DNA of 64,000 bases from Candidatus Melainabacteria bacterium (GCA_003242885.1 QKMZ01000005.1:62001-126000); one strand, 5' to 3'. Positions 36,186 through 46,027 are shown, numbered from the stretch's first letter. The notes: generated by a model not told the origin, from the sequence alone. Made by a program: numbers and translations.

Positions 36186-37703
36186 CTATCGGTTTGCCGG
36201 AACGCCCGAAACGCCTGGAGCTTTCGGTTGCGCAAAGTCTGCCGCCGCATGCCCGGTTGGTTTTGAACCTTCCGCCTGAGCTGCTTTTTTCGTGTCAATC
36301 ACCGGTTTGCCGAGTTTTGCCAAAATCTGCTTTCTTACCTCTTCATCTTTGAATGGTTGAATTGGCTGACCTTTGGCTTTGCGAACTTCATTCTGCGCTT
36401 CTGCAATAGCCGCCAGAAGTTGGATGTCATAACCGTCAACCGGCTCTCTGTTGAAGCGTTTGAAAGTAGGGTCGATCCACCACGGACCGAGACCTTTCTT
36501 GTACTCGTCATCGGACAGTTTTACTTCGATGTTAGGCAAAATGCCTTTCTTGTGAATGTAATTGCCGCCTGCCGTCAGGTATTTGGCGATACTGTAATTC
36601 ATGCCTGAGCCATCGTCGAGTTTCTGAATCGCCTGCACAAGACCCTTTCCGAATGACTTTGTGCCGACCAGAACAGAGCGGTCGTTTTCTTTCAATGCGC
36701 CGGCGAGAATTTCTGATGCCGAAGCCGACGAGCCGTTGATCAAGGTGACGATTGGTTTTTCGAAAGTCGGTTGACCTCTGGAAATAGTGCTTGCTTTGCT
36801 CTCGTTTCCATCAACAGTGCTGACGATAACTCCACCTTTTAGAAATAGATTTGCGATTTGAACTGCATTGTCCAAAAGACCGCCTGGGTTGTTGCGCAGG
36901 TCTAGAACAAGCGAATCGGCGCCTTCAACTTTGGTGAGCGCGTCTTTCAATTCTTCGGTAGCCTTTGCTGAGATGAAGCTGTCCAGTCTGATATAACCGA
37001 CATTGCCTGGCATTATCACTGTTTTGGTGACAGCTTTCACAGGAATTTCCGCGCGAGTCAGAGGAATTGGAATGCGCTTGCCGTCGCGCAACATTGTCAA
37101 AGTGACTTTGGTGTTGATCGGTCCGCGAATTTTTTTGACGACAGAATCGAGCGGCTGACCGGCAATCAGTTCACCATCGACTTCAAGGATTTCATCTCCG
37201 GGCAAAACCCCGGCGGTTGACGCCGGACTGCCTGCGATAGGCGCTATGACGACGATCTTTTTCAACTCGCTCATGCCCAACTGAATGCCAACGCCGAAGA
37301 GGTGCGCCTTGATTGAGTTTGTCTCGTCAGCAAATGCTTCCGGGTTCAAAAATCTGGTGTAAGGGTCGCCCAAGCTGGCGAGCATTGATTCTATCGCCTT
37401 GTAAGCATCGTCTTTTGTTTTGATCTTCGTGTCGTAGTGGTGCTCCCAGCGCGACCAATCTTGCCCGCCGTAGCTCTTGTCGAAGTACTGCTGATTGATA
37501 ATATTCCAGCAGCGATGGTAAAGGTAAATTGGTGATACCGCTGATGATGGCAGTGCTTGCGCAATGAGCTGGTGATGCATTTCATTGCGAAGAGCAATGG
37601 TGTTGGTTGCGCTGTCTTTCGCGCCAACGTCTTGTACTACAACAGGCAATAGCAGGCTCACTGCCGTAGCTGCGCCGAAGAGCGTCCTAAAAATAGATTT
37701 CAT
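36186..37703 (-). CDS. ctpA: C-terminal processing peptidase, S41 family
   Basis: Periplasmic serine protease that trims C-terminal tails. It has 505 residues from ATG 37703, preferred over 37730 because AAGGTGG lies 8 bases upstream and the product then begins with a signal peptide ending near VGA. A PDZ domain (about 135-215, with FGVGIQLG and AGVLPGDEILEVDG) is followed by the S41 core: DLRNNPGG, NGSSASASE with the catalytic Ser, and SFGKG with the general-base Lys. A long C-terminal tail rich in Pro, Ala and Lys follows. Substrates are unknown here. Confidence 0.93.
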   Translation of the reverse strand: MKSIFRTLFGAATAVSLLLPVVVQDVGAKDSATNTIALRNEMHHQLIAQALPSSAVSPIYLYHRCWNIINQQYFDKSYGGQDWSRWEHHYDTKIKTKDDAYKAIESMLASLGDPYTRFLNPEAFADETNSIKAHLFGVGIQLGMSELKKIVVIAPIAGSPASTAGVLPGDEILEVDGELIAGQPLDSVVKKIRGPINTKVTLTMLRDGKRIPIPLTRAEIPVKAVTKTVIMPGNVGYIRLDSFISAKATEELKDALTKVEGADSLVLDLRNNPGGLLDNAVQIANLFLKGGVIVSTVDGNESKASTISRGQPTFEKPIVTLINGSSASASEILAGALKENDRSVLVGTKSFGKGLVQAIQKLDDGSGMNYSIAKYLTAGGNYIHKKGILPNIEVKLSDDEYKKGLGPWWIDPTFKRFNREPVDGYDIQLLAAIAEAQNEVRKAKGQPIQPFKDEEVRKQILAKLGKPVIDTKKAAQAEGSKPTGHAAADFAQPKAPGVSGVPANR

Positions 37704-37967
37704 CCGTTGAGCCACCTTAATCTCCACCATCTACAAAGGTCAGGAGTTGAAAGCCCCCAGCCTGATGCCTCTTAACATCTTGATGCCGCAGCCTGTTAAG
37801 TATATAGAACTGTGTTGGAAGTATAGAACGACCAAGGCTTTCTTGTACGTTTAGCAAGCTTCTGAGCACAGAGAATTTACGCTACGGCATGTTAGGAGAC
37901 AGAATCACCAAATAGCCTAGTCGACGGCCATTATCTAAAAGTTCCTACTTTGGCAGGAATGTATAGC

Positions 37968-39050
37968 TTATTTACCAGGAGTTTTTTCCAAAGCTCTGTC
38001 CGCGCCCGCGCTTGGCTGCTTTAATGTGTCAGCCGCTTTGCTAGCGGGTTTTGTCGAGTCCGCATGCTCGTCTGCTGCTGCCTTTGTCGCGGCGTTCTCA
38101 GATGCCTCGGAAGCGGGCTTCATCTTGTCGCCCAAGGTCTTTTGAAAGAAATCAATGACCGTCATCATCGTCGGAACGCTGATGAAAATGTGTTGGTCTG
38201 TCTTAACACTTTCCAGTGTCACAGGCGCCCCGGTCTTTTTCCAGGCGTCGTAGAGTTCTTTGCTTTGAGCGAAAGGAACCACCGGGTCCTTCTCTGCGTG
38301 CATGATCAGGCAAGGCACTTTGAGCCCGGGCTTCAGGTAAGTGACAGGGCTGGCTGCTTTCGCCAATTCCGGCTTTTGCTCGGCCGTTCCGCCCAAGAAC
38401 ATCGTAATTGGTGCTTTGTCCGAATCGTAGTCGAGCTGGTCATTCGGACCGGCTTGCGAGTGCATTGTAATGAGATTGCTTGGTCCGCACCATGTCACGA
38501 CTGCCTGAACATCACTCCTCTCGCCGGTGACGCCGACATTGCCTTCCAGCTCATTCACACCGTTGGTGGCGCCAAGCAAGGAAGCAAGGTGTCCTCCGGC
38601 GGATATTCCGAAGACGCCGATGCGGTCTTTGTCAAACCCGTACTCGTCGGCGTGTTTGCGCAGCCAGCGAATAGCGGCCTTGCAGTCATGAATCTGTGCG
38701 GGAAACTTGTGCTCGGGCGCAAATCTGTAATTGATACCTGCAACGGCAAAACCCCTGACTAGGAGCGGCATCATTGGGCTCGGCTGCTTGTCGCCTTCTT
38801 TCCAGGCGCCGCCGTGAATCCAGACAAGCAAAGGTACTTTGGCGTGTTCGCCGGGCGGGAAATAAAGGTCTAGCATGTGCGATGCGCTGGTATCTTTATC
38901 CACATAGCTGACGTTTTCTATGACTCTTGGCTGCGCTTCTTTGTTTTCGTCCTTCTTCTCAGCTTCAGCAGGGGTGCTACCACAGGCGGTGAGATTGAAG
39001 AACAGGGCAATGCTCAGGAAAGTCATCGAAAAGGCAGTGTGCAAGCGCAT
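37968..39050 (-). CDS. Lipoprotein alpha/beta-hydrolase (esterase/lipase, BD-FAE-like)
   Basis: 360 residues. The N-terminus carries a lipoprotein signal with lipobox LTAC (Cys near residue 23). The hydrolase domain shows LVWIHGGAWKEG (oxyanion hole), GISAGGHLASLLG (nucleophile Ser), AEKDPVVPFAQ (Asp) and DQHIFIS (His). It resembles secreted feruloyl/acetyl esterases of the BD-FAE group. The last 60 residues are an Ala/Lys/Ser-rich low-complexity tail. Substrate is unknown; location is the membrane surface. The pseudouridine synthase gene upstream on the same strand is 39 bases away. Confidence 0.88.
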   Translation of the reverse strand: MRLHTAFSMTFLSIALFFNLTACGSTPAEAEKKDENKEAQPRVIENVSYVDKDTSASHMLDLYFPPGEHAKVPLLVWIHGGAWKEGDKQPSPMMPLLVRGFAVAGINYRFAPEHKFPAQIHDCKAAIRWLRKHADEYGFDKDRIGVFGISAGGHLASLLGATNGVNELEGNVGVTGERSDVQAVVTWCGPSNLITMHSQAGPNDQLDYDSDKAPITMFLGGTAEQKPELAKAASPVTYLKPGLKVPCLIMHAEKDPVVPFAQSKELYDAWKKTGAPVTLESVKTDQHIFISVPTMMTVIDFFQKTLGDKMKPASEASENAATKAAADEHADSTKPASKAADTLKQPSAGADRALEKTPGK

Positions 39051-39089
39051 TTATAAATCTCGAGAAAGCCGGACCCAAACCTGAATAGT

Positions 39090-39761
39090 CTACCACTGGA
39101 AGGCTTGCGCCAATTCCTCATCGGTGAGTTTGCGCCACTCTCCGGGCTTTAAGCCGAGACTTTGCAGTTTGAGGGCGCCAATGGCAACCCGGACCAGCCT
39201 CAAAGTCGGATGCCCGACTGCCGCCGTCATACGGCGCACCTGGCGGTTTTTCCCCTCAGTAATTGTGACCTGCAGCCAGGCGGTCGGAATATTCTTGCGA
39301 AAACGAATCGGCTTGCCTCGCTCTGGTAATTGGGGCTCCTCGTTGACAAGCGAGACTTTTGCCGGCAAGGTCCAGTGTCCTTTGATATCCACGCCGGATT
39401 CGAGCTTCTCTATAGACGACGGCGCAGGAATATTCTCGACTTGGGCAAGATAAGTCCTGCTGTGCTCATTTTTGGGGTCGAGCAAGCGTGAGTTCATGCG
39501 GGTATCATCGCTCAAAAGCAGCAAGCCCTCGCTGTCAGCATCGAGACGACCGACTGGGTAAACACCAGGCGGGAAGCCAAACTCTGCAAGCGTTCCTTTG
39601 TCAGAACCGGGCTCTGGGGTGAACTGGCAAAGAACATCGAAAGGCTTGAAGAAAGCCAGGTAAGACTTGCCTAGTTGCGGATGGAACTTTATGCGAATTC
39701 GTCCGAGTTGTTGCGGTTCGCCCTCTTTGTGAGGTTTTTCAAAACGCGTCACACGTACCAC
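39090..39761 (-). CDS. RsuA/RluE-type pseudouridine synthase
   Basis: Isomerises uridine in rRNA. The 223 residues include FFKPFDVLCQF, GRLDADSEGLLLLS with the catalytic Asp, and EGKNRQVRRM with the conserved Arg pair. There is no N-terminal S4 domain, as in RluE (23S position 2457), so that is the nearest relative. The start used is GTG 39761, overlapping the kinase gene end by 13 bases, which suggests coupled translation with a kinase, an unusual pairing. Confidence 0.92.
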   Translation of the reverse strand: MVRVTRFEKPHKEGEPQQLGRIRIKFHPQLGKSYLAFFKPFDVLCQFTPEPGSDKGTLAEFGFPPGVYPVGRLDADSEGLLLLSDDTRMNSRLLDPKNEHSRTYLAQVENIPAPSSIEKLESGVDIKGHWTLPAKVSLVNEEPQLPERGKPIRFRKNIPTAWLQVTITEGKNRQVRRMTAAVGHPTLRLVRVAIGALKLQSLGLKPGEWRKLTDEELAQAFQW

Positions 39762-40612
39762 TCTAGTTCTTTGACCAGCTCAGCCATTGACTGCTGCCGA
39801 TCTTGAGCATGTTTTTTCAAGCTCTTCTGAATCAGTTTTCTCAAGCCCTGCGAAATGATCGCATCGGGAGCCGCTTTGTCAAAGTCCAACGGATCGGACG
39901 TGATGTGCTTTTGCATCGTATCGATTTCGTTGGTGCCGCAGATTGGCAGCGCGCCTGTGAGGGTGTGGAACATCAAGCAGCCCATGGAATAAACATCCGA
40001 GCGACCGTCCAGCTTGCCGCCCATGATCTGCTCGGGGCTCATGTAGGCTGGAGTTCCCAGTACCTGCCCTTCCATTGTCAACTTCTTGGCGCCCGTGCGA
40101 GCCTCGTCAAGGCGCTTGGCCAGTCCGAAGTCGATAAGTTTGACTTGTTCGGCACCGTTGTCGTTCATCGTCAAAACAACGTTGTCCGGCTTCAAGTCGC
40201 GGTGCAGAATGTCGCGCGCATGCGCATGTGACAGCGCATCGGCAATTTGGATAAACATAGGCACGGCGCGTGAAGCGTCCAGCCTTCCTTCGTTTGCAAT
40301 CAGGTGGCGAAGGTTGGTGCCGCGAATGTAGTCCATAACAAGAAAGGGAAAGCCCTGCTCGGACAAACCGAAATCGAAAATCACCACAATGTTAGGGTGG
40401 TTCAGGGCGCTGAGCGCCTGGGCTTCTCTTTGAAAGCGTAAAAATGTGTCCGAGTTGGCGCCGCATGTGTCATACAGCACTTTGACCGCTACCGGACGAT
40501 CTACCATACGCTGCTTGGCGAGATAAACCATGCCCAGCGCGCCGCGGCCAATCTCTTGAATGACCTCGTAACGTCCTGCCAGGACCGATCCCATAAGACT
40601 CAGCTGAGACAC
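39749..40612 (-). CDS. Minimal Ser/Thr protein kinase
   Basis: 287 residues, almost only a kinase domain. GRGALGMVY, VAVK (Lys44), HRDLKPDN (catalytic Asp139), DFG (161-163) and GTPAYMSPEQ are all present, so it should be active. It has no membrane span and no sensor or TPR part, unlike the other three kinases. The start used is GTG 40612; ATG 40594 is the alternative. It overlaps the pseudouridine synthase gene by 13 bases. Partners are unknown. Confidence 0.93.
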   Translation of the reverse strand: MSQLSLMGSVLAGRYEVIQEIGRGALGMVYLAKQRMVDRPVAVKVLYDTCGANSDTFLRFQREAQALSALNHPNIVVIFDFGLSEQGFPFLVMDYIRGTNLRHLIANEGRLDASRAVPMFIQIADALSHAHARDILHRDLKPDNVVLTMNDNGAEQVKLIDFGLAKRLDEARTGAKKLTMEGQVLGTPAYMSPEQIMGGKLDGRSDVYSMGCLMFHTLTGALPICGTNEIDTMQKHITSDPLDFDKAAPDAIISQGLRKLIQKSLKKHAQDRQQSMAELVKELEWYV

Positions 40613-40713
40613 GCGACTGTCCTCACTCAGGTGTTCGCCGACGCTCTAAATTCCGAACACTAAGATATCATGACCTCTTTGGAGATCACAGCTACTAGGC
40701 GCCATGTAAAGCC

Positions 40714-41637
40714 CTACTTTCTCTTTTTCTCTTCCTTTGGGTTGATTTTAATTTTTTGCCCTTCTTTGGCCGCAGCGGTGTTCAGTTTTAAGTCGGCCAG
40801 CGAGCTTTCAATGTCCTGCTCCAGCAAAACCGGGTCCTGCATTGTAGAGCCGCCACTTATACCTGGCATTATCGACGCATCCAAGCCGCCTGAGCCCGTT
40901 TTTGCTTGGGGTCTGTATGAGACCCAGAGCGAGAAGGTCAGGATGCACAGCGCAATCGCACCCCAGAGAATCGACCAAACTATCGCCGGTACCCCAGTCA
41001 TGGACTCCATGTTGCGCGCGTCGCTGTGTTGCGCGCCCATTACCGATGCCAGAAAAAGCGTCTGAATATCGAGGACTGAGTTGAGTGTTGTTTGCACAGC
41101 CAACATCAGGAGAAACATATGACAGGCAGCGTCATTGGCTTTGCGGGAAACCCAGAGTATGCCGGCGCCAATGATGAGCATTGAGACAAAGCTGAAGATG
41201 CCCCCGCCACCGTAGAAAACAGTGAGAGCAAGAATGACCGTGCCGATCATTTGAAGGATAAAACGGGCTTCTGCCGGGCGTTTTCCCCACCAAATGAGCA
41301 AACCGCCAAAAACGGCAGTGCCCAAATAGCCGGCCATGGAGATTAGCGGTCGGATGCCCCCCGCTGAAAGCGTCAGCCCCGACTCATCCGGCGCGATAGA
41401 AATCATTTGCACGTTGCCGCCTGTCAGGCGCGCAACAAGAGCGTGGCAAGCCTCATGCACCGTTGTGACAAACAGTTTGAAGGGGTAAAGAAAATAATTC
41501 GCGAAGGGCATCTGCCAGCAAATCAGGCTGAGTATCAGAATCAACAGCATAATTTGCACTGTTCGTTCGTTTTTGATGGCGTGCAGAAGGTCCGAAGCTA
41601 CCAGTCTGGCATGGGCGCTAGCTGCTTTTTTGATCAT
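40714..41637 (-). CDS. M50B-like membrane metalloprotease
   Basis: 307 residues with about seven hydrophobic segments. The second segment is followed by TTVHEACHAL, the HExxH zinc site of M50B-like membrane peptidases, with GGNVQMI next. The C-terminal 70 residues are a charged Lys/Glu tail. Family members are mostly uncharacterised. A second, different M50 family member is at 46062. It lies 100 bases upstream of the minimal kinase on the same strand. Confidence 0.82.
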   Translation of the reverse strand: MIKKAASAHARLVASDLLHAIKNERTVQIMLLILILSLICWQMPFANYFLYPFKLFVTTVHEACHALVARLTGGNVQMISIAPDESGLTLSAGGIRPLISMAGYLGTAVFGGLLIWWGKRPAEARFILQMIGTVILALTVFYGGGGIFSFVSMLIIGAGILWVSRKANDAACHMFLLMLAVQTTLNSVLDIQTLFLASVMGAQHSDARNMESMTGVPAIVWSILWGAIALCILTFSLWVSYRPQAKTGSGGLDASIMPGISGGSTMQDPVLLEQDIESSLADLKLNTAAAKEGQKIKINPKEEKKRK

Positions 41638-41898
41638 CGGTAAAGCCCTGAGGCGATTGTATTCTTGGTTTCCGCTTCGTTCGTCATCCTAAATTCTACA
41701 CTTCGCGCTAAAAGTTGAGTGATATCGGGATATCTTCGCTAATAAAAAACGCTTGCTTTCAGCTTGAGAACTGGTGTCGTATGTGGTGTCACATTTTGCG
41801 TCCATTCAAGACTTTTCTGCGCTGTTTTCAATAGCCGATAAAAGACCTAAGAGCCTGTAAATTATGGTACCCTGAGTCTTACATACGGAGGGACGAAA

Positions 41899-42339
41899 GT
41901 GAACCAAGGCAATCGTGGACAGATGGAACCTTTGTCCGAAATGGCGCCCTCGGGCAAGACGCAATTTCTTGAAATCGATCCCAAGGTAGCCGCGTACAGC
42001 ACTTACATCCCGATTCCGCCCCTTAATCTAATTCTTGCGGGCATCTGGTTCGCGATGGAGCCGAATAACACGTACGCAAAGTTTCACGCGACGCAGAGCC
42101 TAATCTTCAGCGGCGCGTTCTTTGTCCTCTATATGGGCGGAATCTTCTTGGGTGGCATCTTGCACTTCATTCCGTTTATTGGTGGGTTGCTTGGCGGTGT
42201 TTTCTACGGATTACTGAATCTCGTGGCACTGGCTTATTTGGTTTTTTCCGTCATTTGCATGATCAAGGTGTACAACGGACAACCAGTGCATTTGCCTTAT
42301 GTTACTGAAATAGCCGAAAAGTATTCCCGCGGGCTCTAA
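41899..42339 (+). CDS. DUF4870/Tic20-like membrane protein
   Basis: 146 residues with three to four membrane spans (about 40-55, 72-95, 100-122). The pattern of an IPIPPLNLILAGIWFA helix, FHATQSLIF and a terminal YNGQPVHLPYV is typical of DUF4870/Tic20-like small proteins of unknown role. The GTG start has GGAGGG seven bases upstream. An unknown protein gene follows about 100 bases later. Confidence 0.8.
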   Translation: MNQGNRGQMEPLSEMAPSGKTQFLEIDPKVAAYSTYIPIPPLNLILAGIWFAMEPNNTYAKFHATQSLIFSGAFFVLYMGGIFLGGILHFIPFIGGLLGGVFYGLLNLVALAYLVFSVICMIKVYNGQPVHLPYVTEIAEKYSRGL

Positions 42340-42440
42340 ATCAGCTGCCCAAAGGTAGTCTGCAACGGTTGTTTCTCTTTGCTCGACATATTTGACGGAA
42401 GCCTTATCTTTGCCCGAACAAAACACTCTCGAGGTCTGCG

Positions 42441-42818
42441 ATGCACAATCTCAATAAGCTCAAAAAGCTGGTAGACGAGAACAAAATCAACGTTCTAGGC
42501 GGCGATGTAGCGCAAGGAGAATGGCAGTACGAGAGCGATACGCTCTGGGGACCGTTCGAGCAAATAGAATTGCACGGGCATGTAAAAACAGTCACCATGC
42601 AGACTGAGGAGAGCGCCAAAAACCTTGCTCATACCTTGGGGTGGTCGGTTGCTGGAGCAATGGTATTGGGACCTGCCGGTGCGATTGCTGGTTTGTTTCT
42701 CGGCGGTAACAGAAAGCAGGTCTGCGCCATGATAGAACTGAAGGATGGGCGCAAGTTTCTCGCCACAATGGACTCGAAGATCTATCAACAGATGTTGGCA
42801 CTGACATTATTGAAGTAG
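42441..42818 (+). CDS. Hypothetical protein with Gly-rich hydrophobic hairpin
   Basis: 125 residues. A beta-rich N-terminal half is followed by a Gly/Ala-rich hydrophobic segment (about 72-92) and a C-terminal strand pair, IELKDGRKFLATMDSKIYQ, a pattern seen in many SHOCT-associated small proteins. No function is known. GAGG lies 6 bases before the ATG. It ends 11 bases before the sixA gene, so the two are co-transcribed. Confidence 0.7.
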   Translation: MHNLNKLKKLVDENKINVLGGDVAQGEWQYESDTLWGPFEQIELHGHVKTVTMQTEESAKNLAHTLGWSVAGAMVLGPAGAIAGLFLGGNRKQVCAMIELKDGRKFLATMDSKIYQQMLALTLLK

Positions 42819-42829
42819 GACCTAAATAA

Positions 42830-43342
42830 GTGTCGGCAGCCAGGAGAGCCAAAACCCTTTATCTTTTCAGACACGCAAAGTCTAGCTGGGACGACCCGAG
42901 CTTAAGTGATTTCGACCGTCCGCTGAATAAGAGAGGCGAGAAAGCCGCACCGTTAATGGGAAAAGTCATGCGTGCGCGTGATGTTTGTCCCTCGCTTATT
43001 CTTTGCTCTCCTTCCAAGCGTACCCGCCAAACCGCCAGAATGGCATTGAAGAAAGCAGGGCTGGACGAGGCGGAAATCGTTTTTGAGAACGGTTTATATC
43101 TTGCCACCACAGGTGGTTTAACCGACATCGTTAAAAACATCGACGACTTGTTGAACTCGGCCATGCTGATCGGGCATAACCCTGGCTTGAGTGAACTCGT
43201 ATATTTATTGACCGGAGTCGAAGAGGCATTTCCCACGGGTGCCCTCGCATGTGTTCGGCTTAACATTGCGCATTGGAAAGATGTGAAAACAGGTTGCGGG
43301 AAAATGGAATGGATTGTCCGCCCACGTGAGGTAGTCAGGTAG
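42830..43342 (+). CDS. sixA: SixA-like phosphohistidine phosphatase
   Basis: 170-residue histidine phosphatase. LYLFRHAKSSW carries the RHG-type motif with the nucleophile His, CSPSKRTRQTA the second Arg, and IGHNPGLSELV the second His. SixA removes phosphate from His in phosphotransfer proteins; the substrate here is unknown. The GTG start has AGGA nine bases upstream. Its operon partner is the unknown protein just before it. Confidence 0.92.
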   Translation: MSAARRAKTLYLFRHAKSSWDDPSLSDFDRPLNKRGEKAAPLMGKVMRARDVCPSLILCSPSKRTRQTARMALKKAGLDEAEIVFENGLYLATTGGLTDIVKNIDDLLNSAMLIGHNPGLSELVYLLTGVEEAFPTGALACVRLNIAHWKDVKTGCGKMEWIVRPREVVR

Positions 43343-43510
43343 CTGTGGCTGCTTGCGCGCCGCCTTAAATTCCGGAAATATATCTATTGGCTAAGAAGTG
43401 ACTCATCAAAGCCTATCTGTTGATGCGGTTCAAAAAAGTTAACTACGATAGCCCATAACCCTGATCTATCCTTATGTTTGAAATTGTCAGGATGAGGCAG
43501 GCGTTTAATT

Positions 43511-44776
43511 TTGAACTTGCTGGACAACCTTGTTAACGGGCTTAGCGCGCTCGCTTCGGGCTCAAACAATGCCAGAGAGCGCAAGAAAGACAGTACACTC
43601 AGCGGAAAGCTAGCGGAAGGGCGCGTTAGCTTCGAGGATGCGCTGTCGCACATTTATCCGGAGACCTCGCCTAGAGCACAGTCTGCGTCCTTGAACCTGA
43701 CCGCGCAGGCGAGTTTGCCGGTCCAAAAGTACCAACCGGTGCAGAGTTTCCAGCCGCCCCCGTCATATCAGCCGACTTATTTATATCAACCAGCGAAAGA
43801 ACAACAACAACCGGTCACCGTCGAAAGCGTGACTATATATGATGCCTACAGGGGGCTTTCCGCTCGCAGCTATAACAGTTTGCCAGCGGCGCTTGCGTCA
43901 TTGACTCAGGGGCAGTTGAGCTCTGCTGAAAATCCGCTGGATGGGCAACTAGAAGACTCTATCGAATCGCAAGCCGATACTTACGACAATCTTCCGGTAC
44001 AGCCATATCAAGATCTGTCGGTTCAAACATATGAGGATTTGCCGGCGCAGCCGTACCAAGATTTCTCCCCTCAGACCTATCAAAATCTGCCGGCGCAATC
44101 GAATGAGGTATATTCCCCAGCTACTTTCGACAATCTTACTCGCGTGCAGGAAGAATTGTCCCAGCAGATCCTGGGCAACTATGTCGAATCATCTTCGACT
44201 GTAAATCGTGAGTTTCTCGACAGTTTTATCACTGCTTCGAGAGAGTTTATGGATAATCGTAATAGACCGGCGGAGCCCGTCTATGAGCCATCGAGCATGT
44301 CGACTTCAATGACTGCTTTGGTCGATACGATTTTCAATACTCTCGAACCCTATATCCACGAGCTTAACCAAACTTTCCGAACGACCGATCTGTCGATCAC
44401 TTTTACGCCACCATCTGTGGTGAATGAGAATGTTGGATACGACACTTCTCGGCGACCGGCCCTTGCCATTTCTAGCTATCGATGCCGTATTTCAACGACA
44501 CGCCTTGCCCTGGTAATTCGAGGAAAAGAAGATCGCATTGATTTCTTCGTCTTGCCTGTTGAAACTGTGATGGGCTTGAGCAGAATTGAAGACGAACATC
44601 AGCCCCTGATGTCGTTTACTTGCGAAATGCGCTACGGCGAGTTTTATTGGGAAGTGGAAGAAAAGCCGCTTACGCAAGAACGTCTGGAGAAGTACATTCT
44701 TTTGATCTTCGAGCACCTGATGGAATTGACGAGAGAAGAACTCTTGCGCCGCCCAGCCTATGCAGGCTCGTTTTAG
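43511..44776 (+). CDS. Tyr/Gln/Pro-repeat protein of unknown function
   Basis: 421 residues from TTG 43511, with GGCAGG about 9 bases upstream; no better start is visible. A charged N-terminal part (about 1-55) is followed by a Pro/Gln/Tyr-rich stretch with repeats of the form QPYQDL or QTYEDL (about 70-215). A C-terminal globular domain (about 300-415) of mixed alpha/beta type ends with MELTREELLRR. There is no signal peptide or membrane span. The repeats resemble low-complexity Tyr-rich motifs that could bind partners or be phosphorylated; that is speculation. Confidence 0.7.
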   Translation: MNLLDNLVNGLSALASGSNNARERKKDSTLSGKLAEGRVSFEDALSHIYPETSPRAQSASLNLTAQASLPVQKYQPVQSFQPPPSYQPTYLYQPAKEQQQPVTVESVTIYDAYRGLSARSYNSLPAALASLTQGQLSSAENPLDGQLEDSIESQADTYDNLPVQPYQDLSVQTYEDLPAQPYQDFSPQTYQNLPAQSNEVYSPATFDNLTRVQEELSQQILGNYVESSSTVNREFLDSFITASREFMDNRNRPAEPVYEPSSMSTSMTALVDTIFNTLEPYIHELNQTFRTTDLSITFTPPSVVNENVGYDTSRRPALAISSYRCRISTTRLALVIRGKEDRIDFFVLPVETVMGLSRIEDEHQPLMSFTCEMRYGEFYWEVEEKPLTQERLEKYILLIFEHLMELTREELLRRPAYAGSF

Positions 44777-44875
44777 CCCACATTAAATCAGGGTTTACCC
44801 CCTGTCAGCCATGCTATGTCAGTTTTATGATCGCTTCAGGCGTCGTAATAGACTCCCCTGTGCATGGAGCTGAAT

Positions 44876-46027
44876 ATGCGCAACAAGAAGTTTACTCTCG
44901 CGATTTCTCTTTCTTTGATCGCATCGATTTTTTTGCCGAATTCTGCGATGGCTGCCTATGGAAATGATGATCATCGTTTTTCCATGCAAAGCGTTTTGCG
45001 CTCTCTCGGCTCTTCCGATTGGCAAAGACGTCAGGACATCGAGCGTCTGTTGAACGAGCGGAAAGCGGAAGCTCCTGTTATTTTGACAAATGCGCTCGAC
45101 AGCACAGAGCCAGAAGTGCAAAAAAATGCTTCTGAGCTGCTCATGCGAATGGCAGCGAATTGGGAATTTGTAATTCCGGATAAATCGCTTGCGACAATCG
45201 TTGCCATTATGAAATCGAGTCATTCTTCGATTGTGAAGGCAAATCTAGTTCGTGTTATTGGTCATGTGGGGCCGCGCAACCAGTATCTTCAGCCTCTTAT
45301 TCTCGACTTGATGAAAAAGGACGAAGATGTTTCGGTTCGCTCAGCAGCGGCTGATTCGCTCTCTAATTTTATGCGTGAAGAAAAAGCCGCCGCCGCCGCA
45401 GAAGCTGTGAAGGTGATGTGCTTTTGCTTGAAGAATGACATCAGTCCTCACGTTCGTCGTTCCGTTGCGCAGGCTATGGGCAATCTACCTTCTGCGTCAG
45501 AAGAAGTGATGAATGCACTGGTTGCGGCGATGGATGACAATTACAAGCAGGTGAGAAGCAGTGCCGGCAGTGCTTTGTCGCGCTTTGGTCCACGCGCCAA
45601 GTCGGCGCTGCCTCAGATTTTGAAAATGTACAGAGAAGAAAGCGATTGGTCGTCGCGGCAGTCAACGCTAAGTGCGATGGTGCAAATCGACAGGAAGAAT
45701 CCTAAGGTTGTTGAAGCGCTGATAGAGGCTCTCGACGAGCCCAATCTAATGAATTACGCCGTCAGCTACTTGCAGCAACTTGGCGTAGATGCTGCACCGG
45801 CGGTGCCGCGCTTAATCAAGAATCTGGACGCAGACAACAATATGAATGTTCGCCTTCAGGCTGCAAACGCGCTGGGTGCCATCGGTCCCAAAGCGCAATC
45901 CGCATTACCTGTTTTAACGAAGCTTTCGGAAACTTCGGACGGAGCGCTCAAGTCTACGGTGGATAATGCAATCAGGCGCATCAACATTGGCTTGCAAACC
46001 ATTCCCGATGGTGCGTCCGTTTTATAA
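44876..46027 (+). CDS. Secreted HEAT-repeat protein
   Basis: 383 residues from ATG 44876, which has GGAG 6 bases upstream and begins a signal peptide (MRNKKFTLAIS...AMA, cleavage near residue 26). The mature part consists of HEAT/PBS-lyase-like repeats from about residue 35 to the end; DEDVSVRSAAADSL and NMNVRLQAANALG are typical. HEAT repeats bind proteins, so it is probably a scaffold outside the cytoplasm. It starts 100 bases after the Tyr/Gln/Pro-repeat gene on the same strand. Confidence 0.88.
   Translation: MRNKKFTLAISLSLIASIFLPNSAMAAYGNDDHRFSMQSVLRSLGSSDWQRRQDIERLLNERKAEAPVILTNALDSTEPEVQKNASELLMRMAANWEFVIPDKSLATIVAIMKSSHSSIVKANLVRVIGHVGPRNQYLQPLILDLMKKDEDVSVRSAAADSLSNFMREEKAAAAAEAVKVMCFCLKNDISPHVRRSVAQAMGNLPSASEEVMNALVAAMDDNYKQVRSSAGSALSRFGPRAKSALPQILKMYREESDWSSRQSTLSAMVQIDRKNPKVVEALIEALDEPNLMNYAVSYLQQLGVDAAPAVPRLIKNLDADNNMNVRLQAANALGAIGPKAQSALPVLTKLSETSDGALKSTVDNAIRRINIGLQTIPDGASVL

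Noticed and set aside
38064..38762. Rightward frame of 232 residues opposite the esterase
   Set aside because: The esterase frame has a complete catalytic triad and lipobox; this one has no motif.
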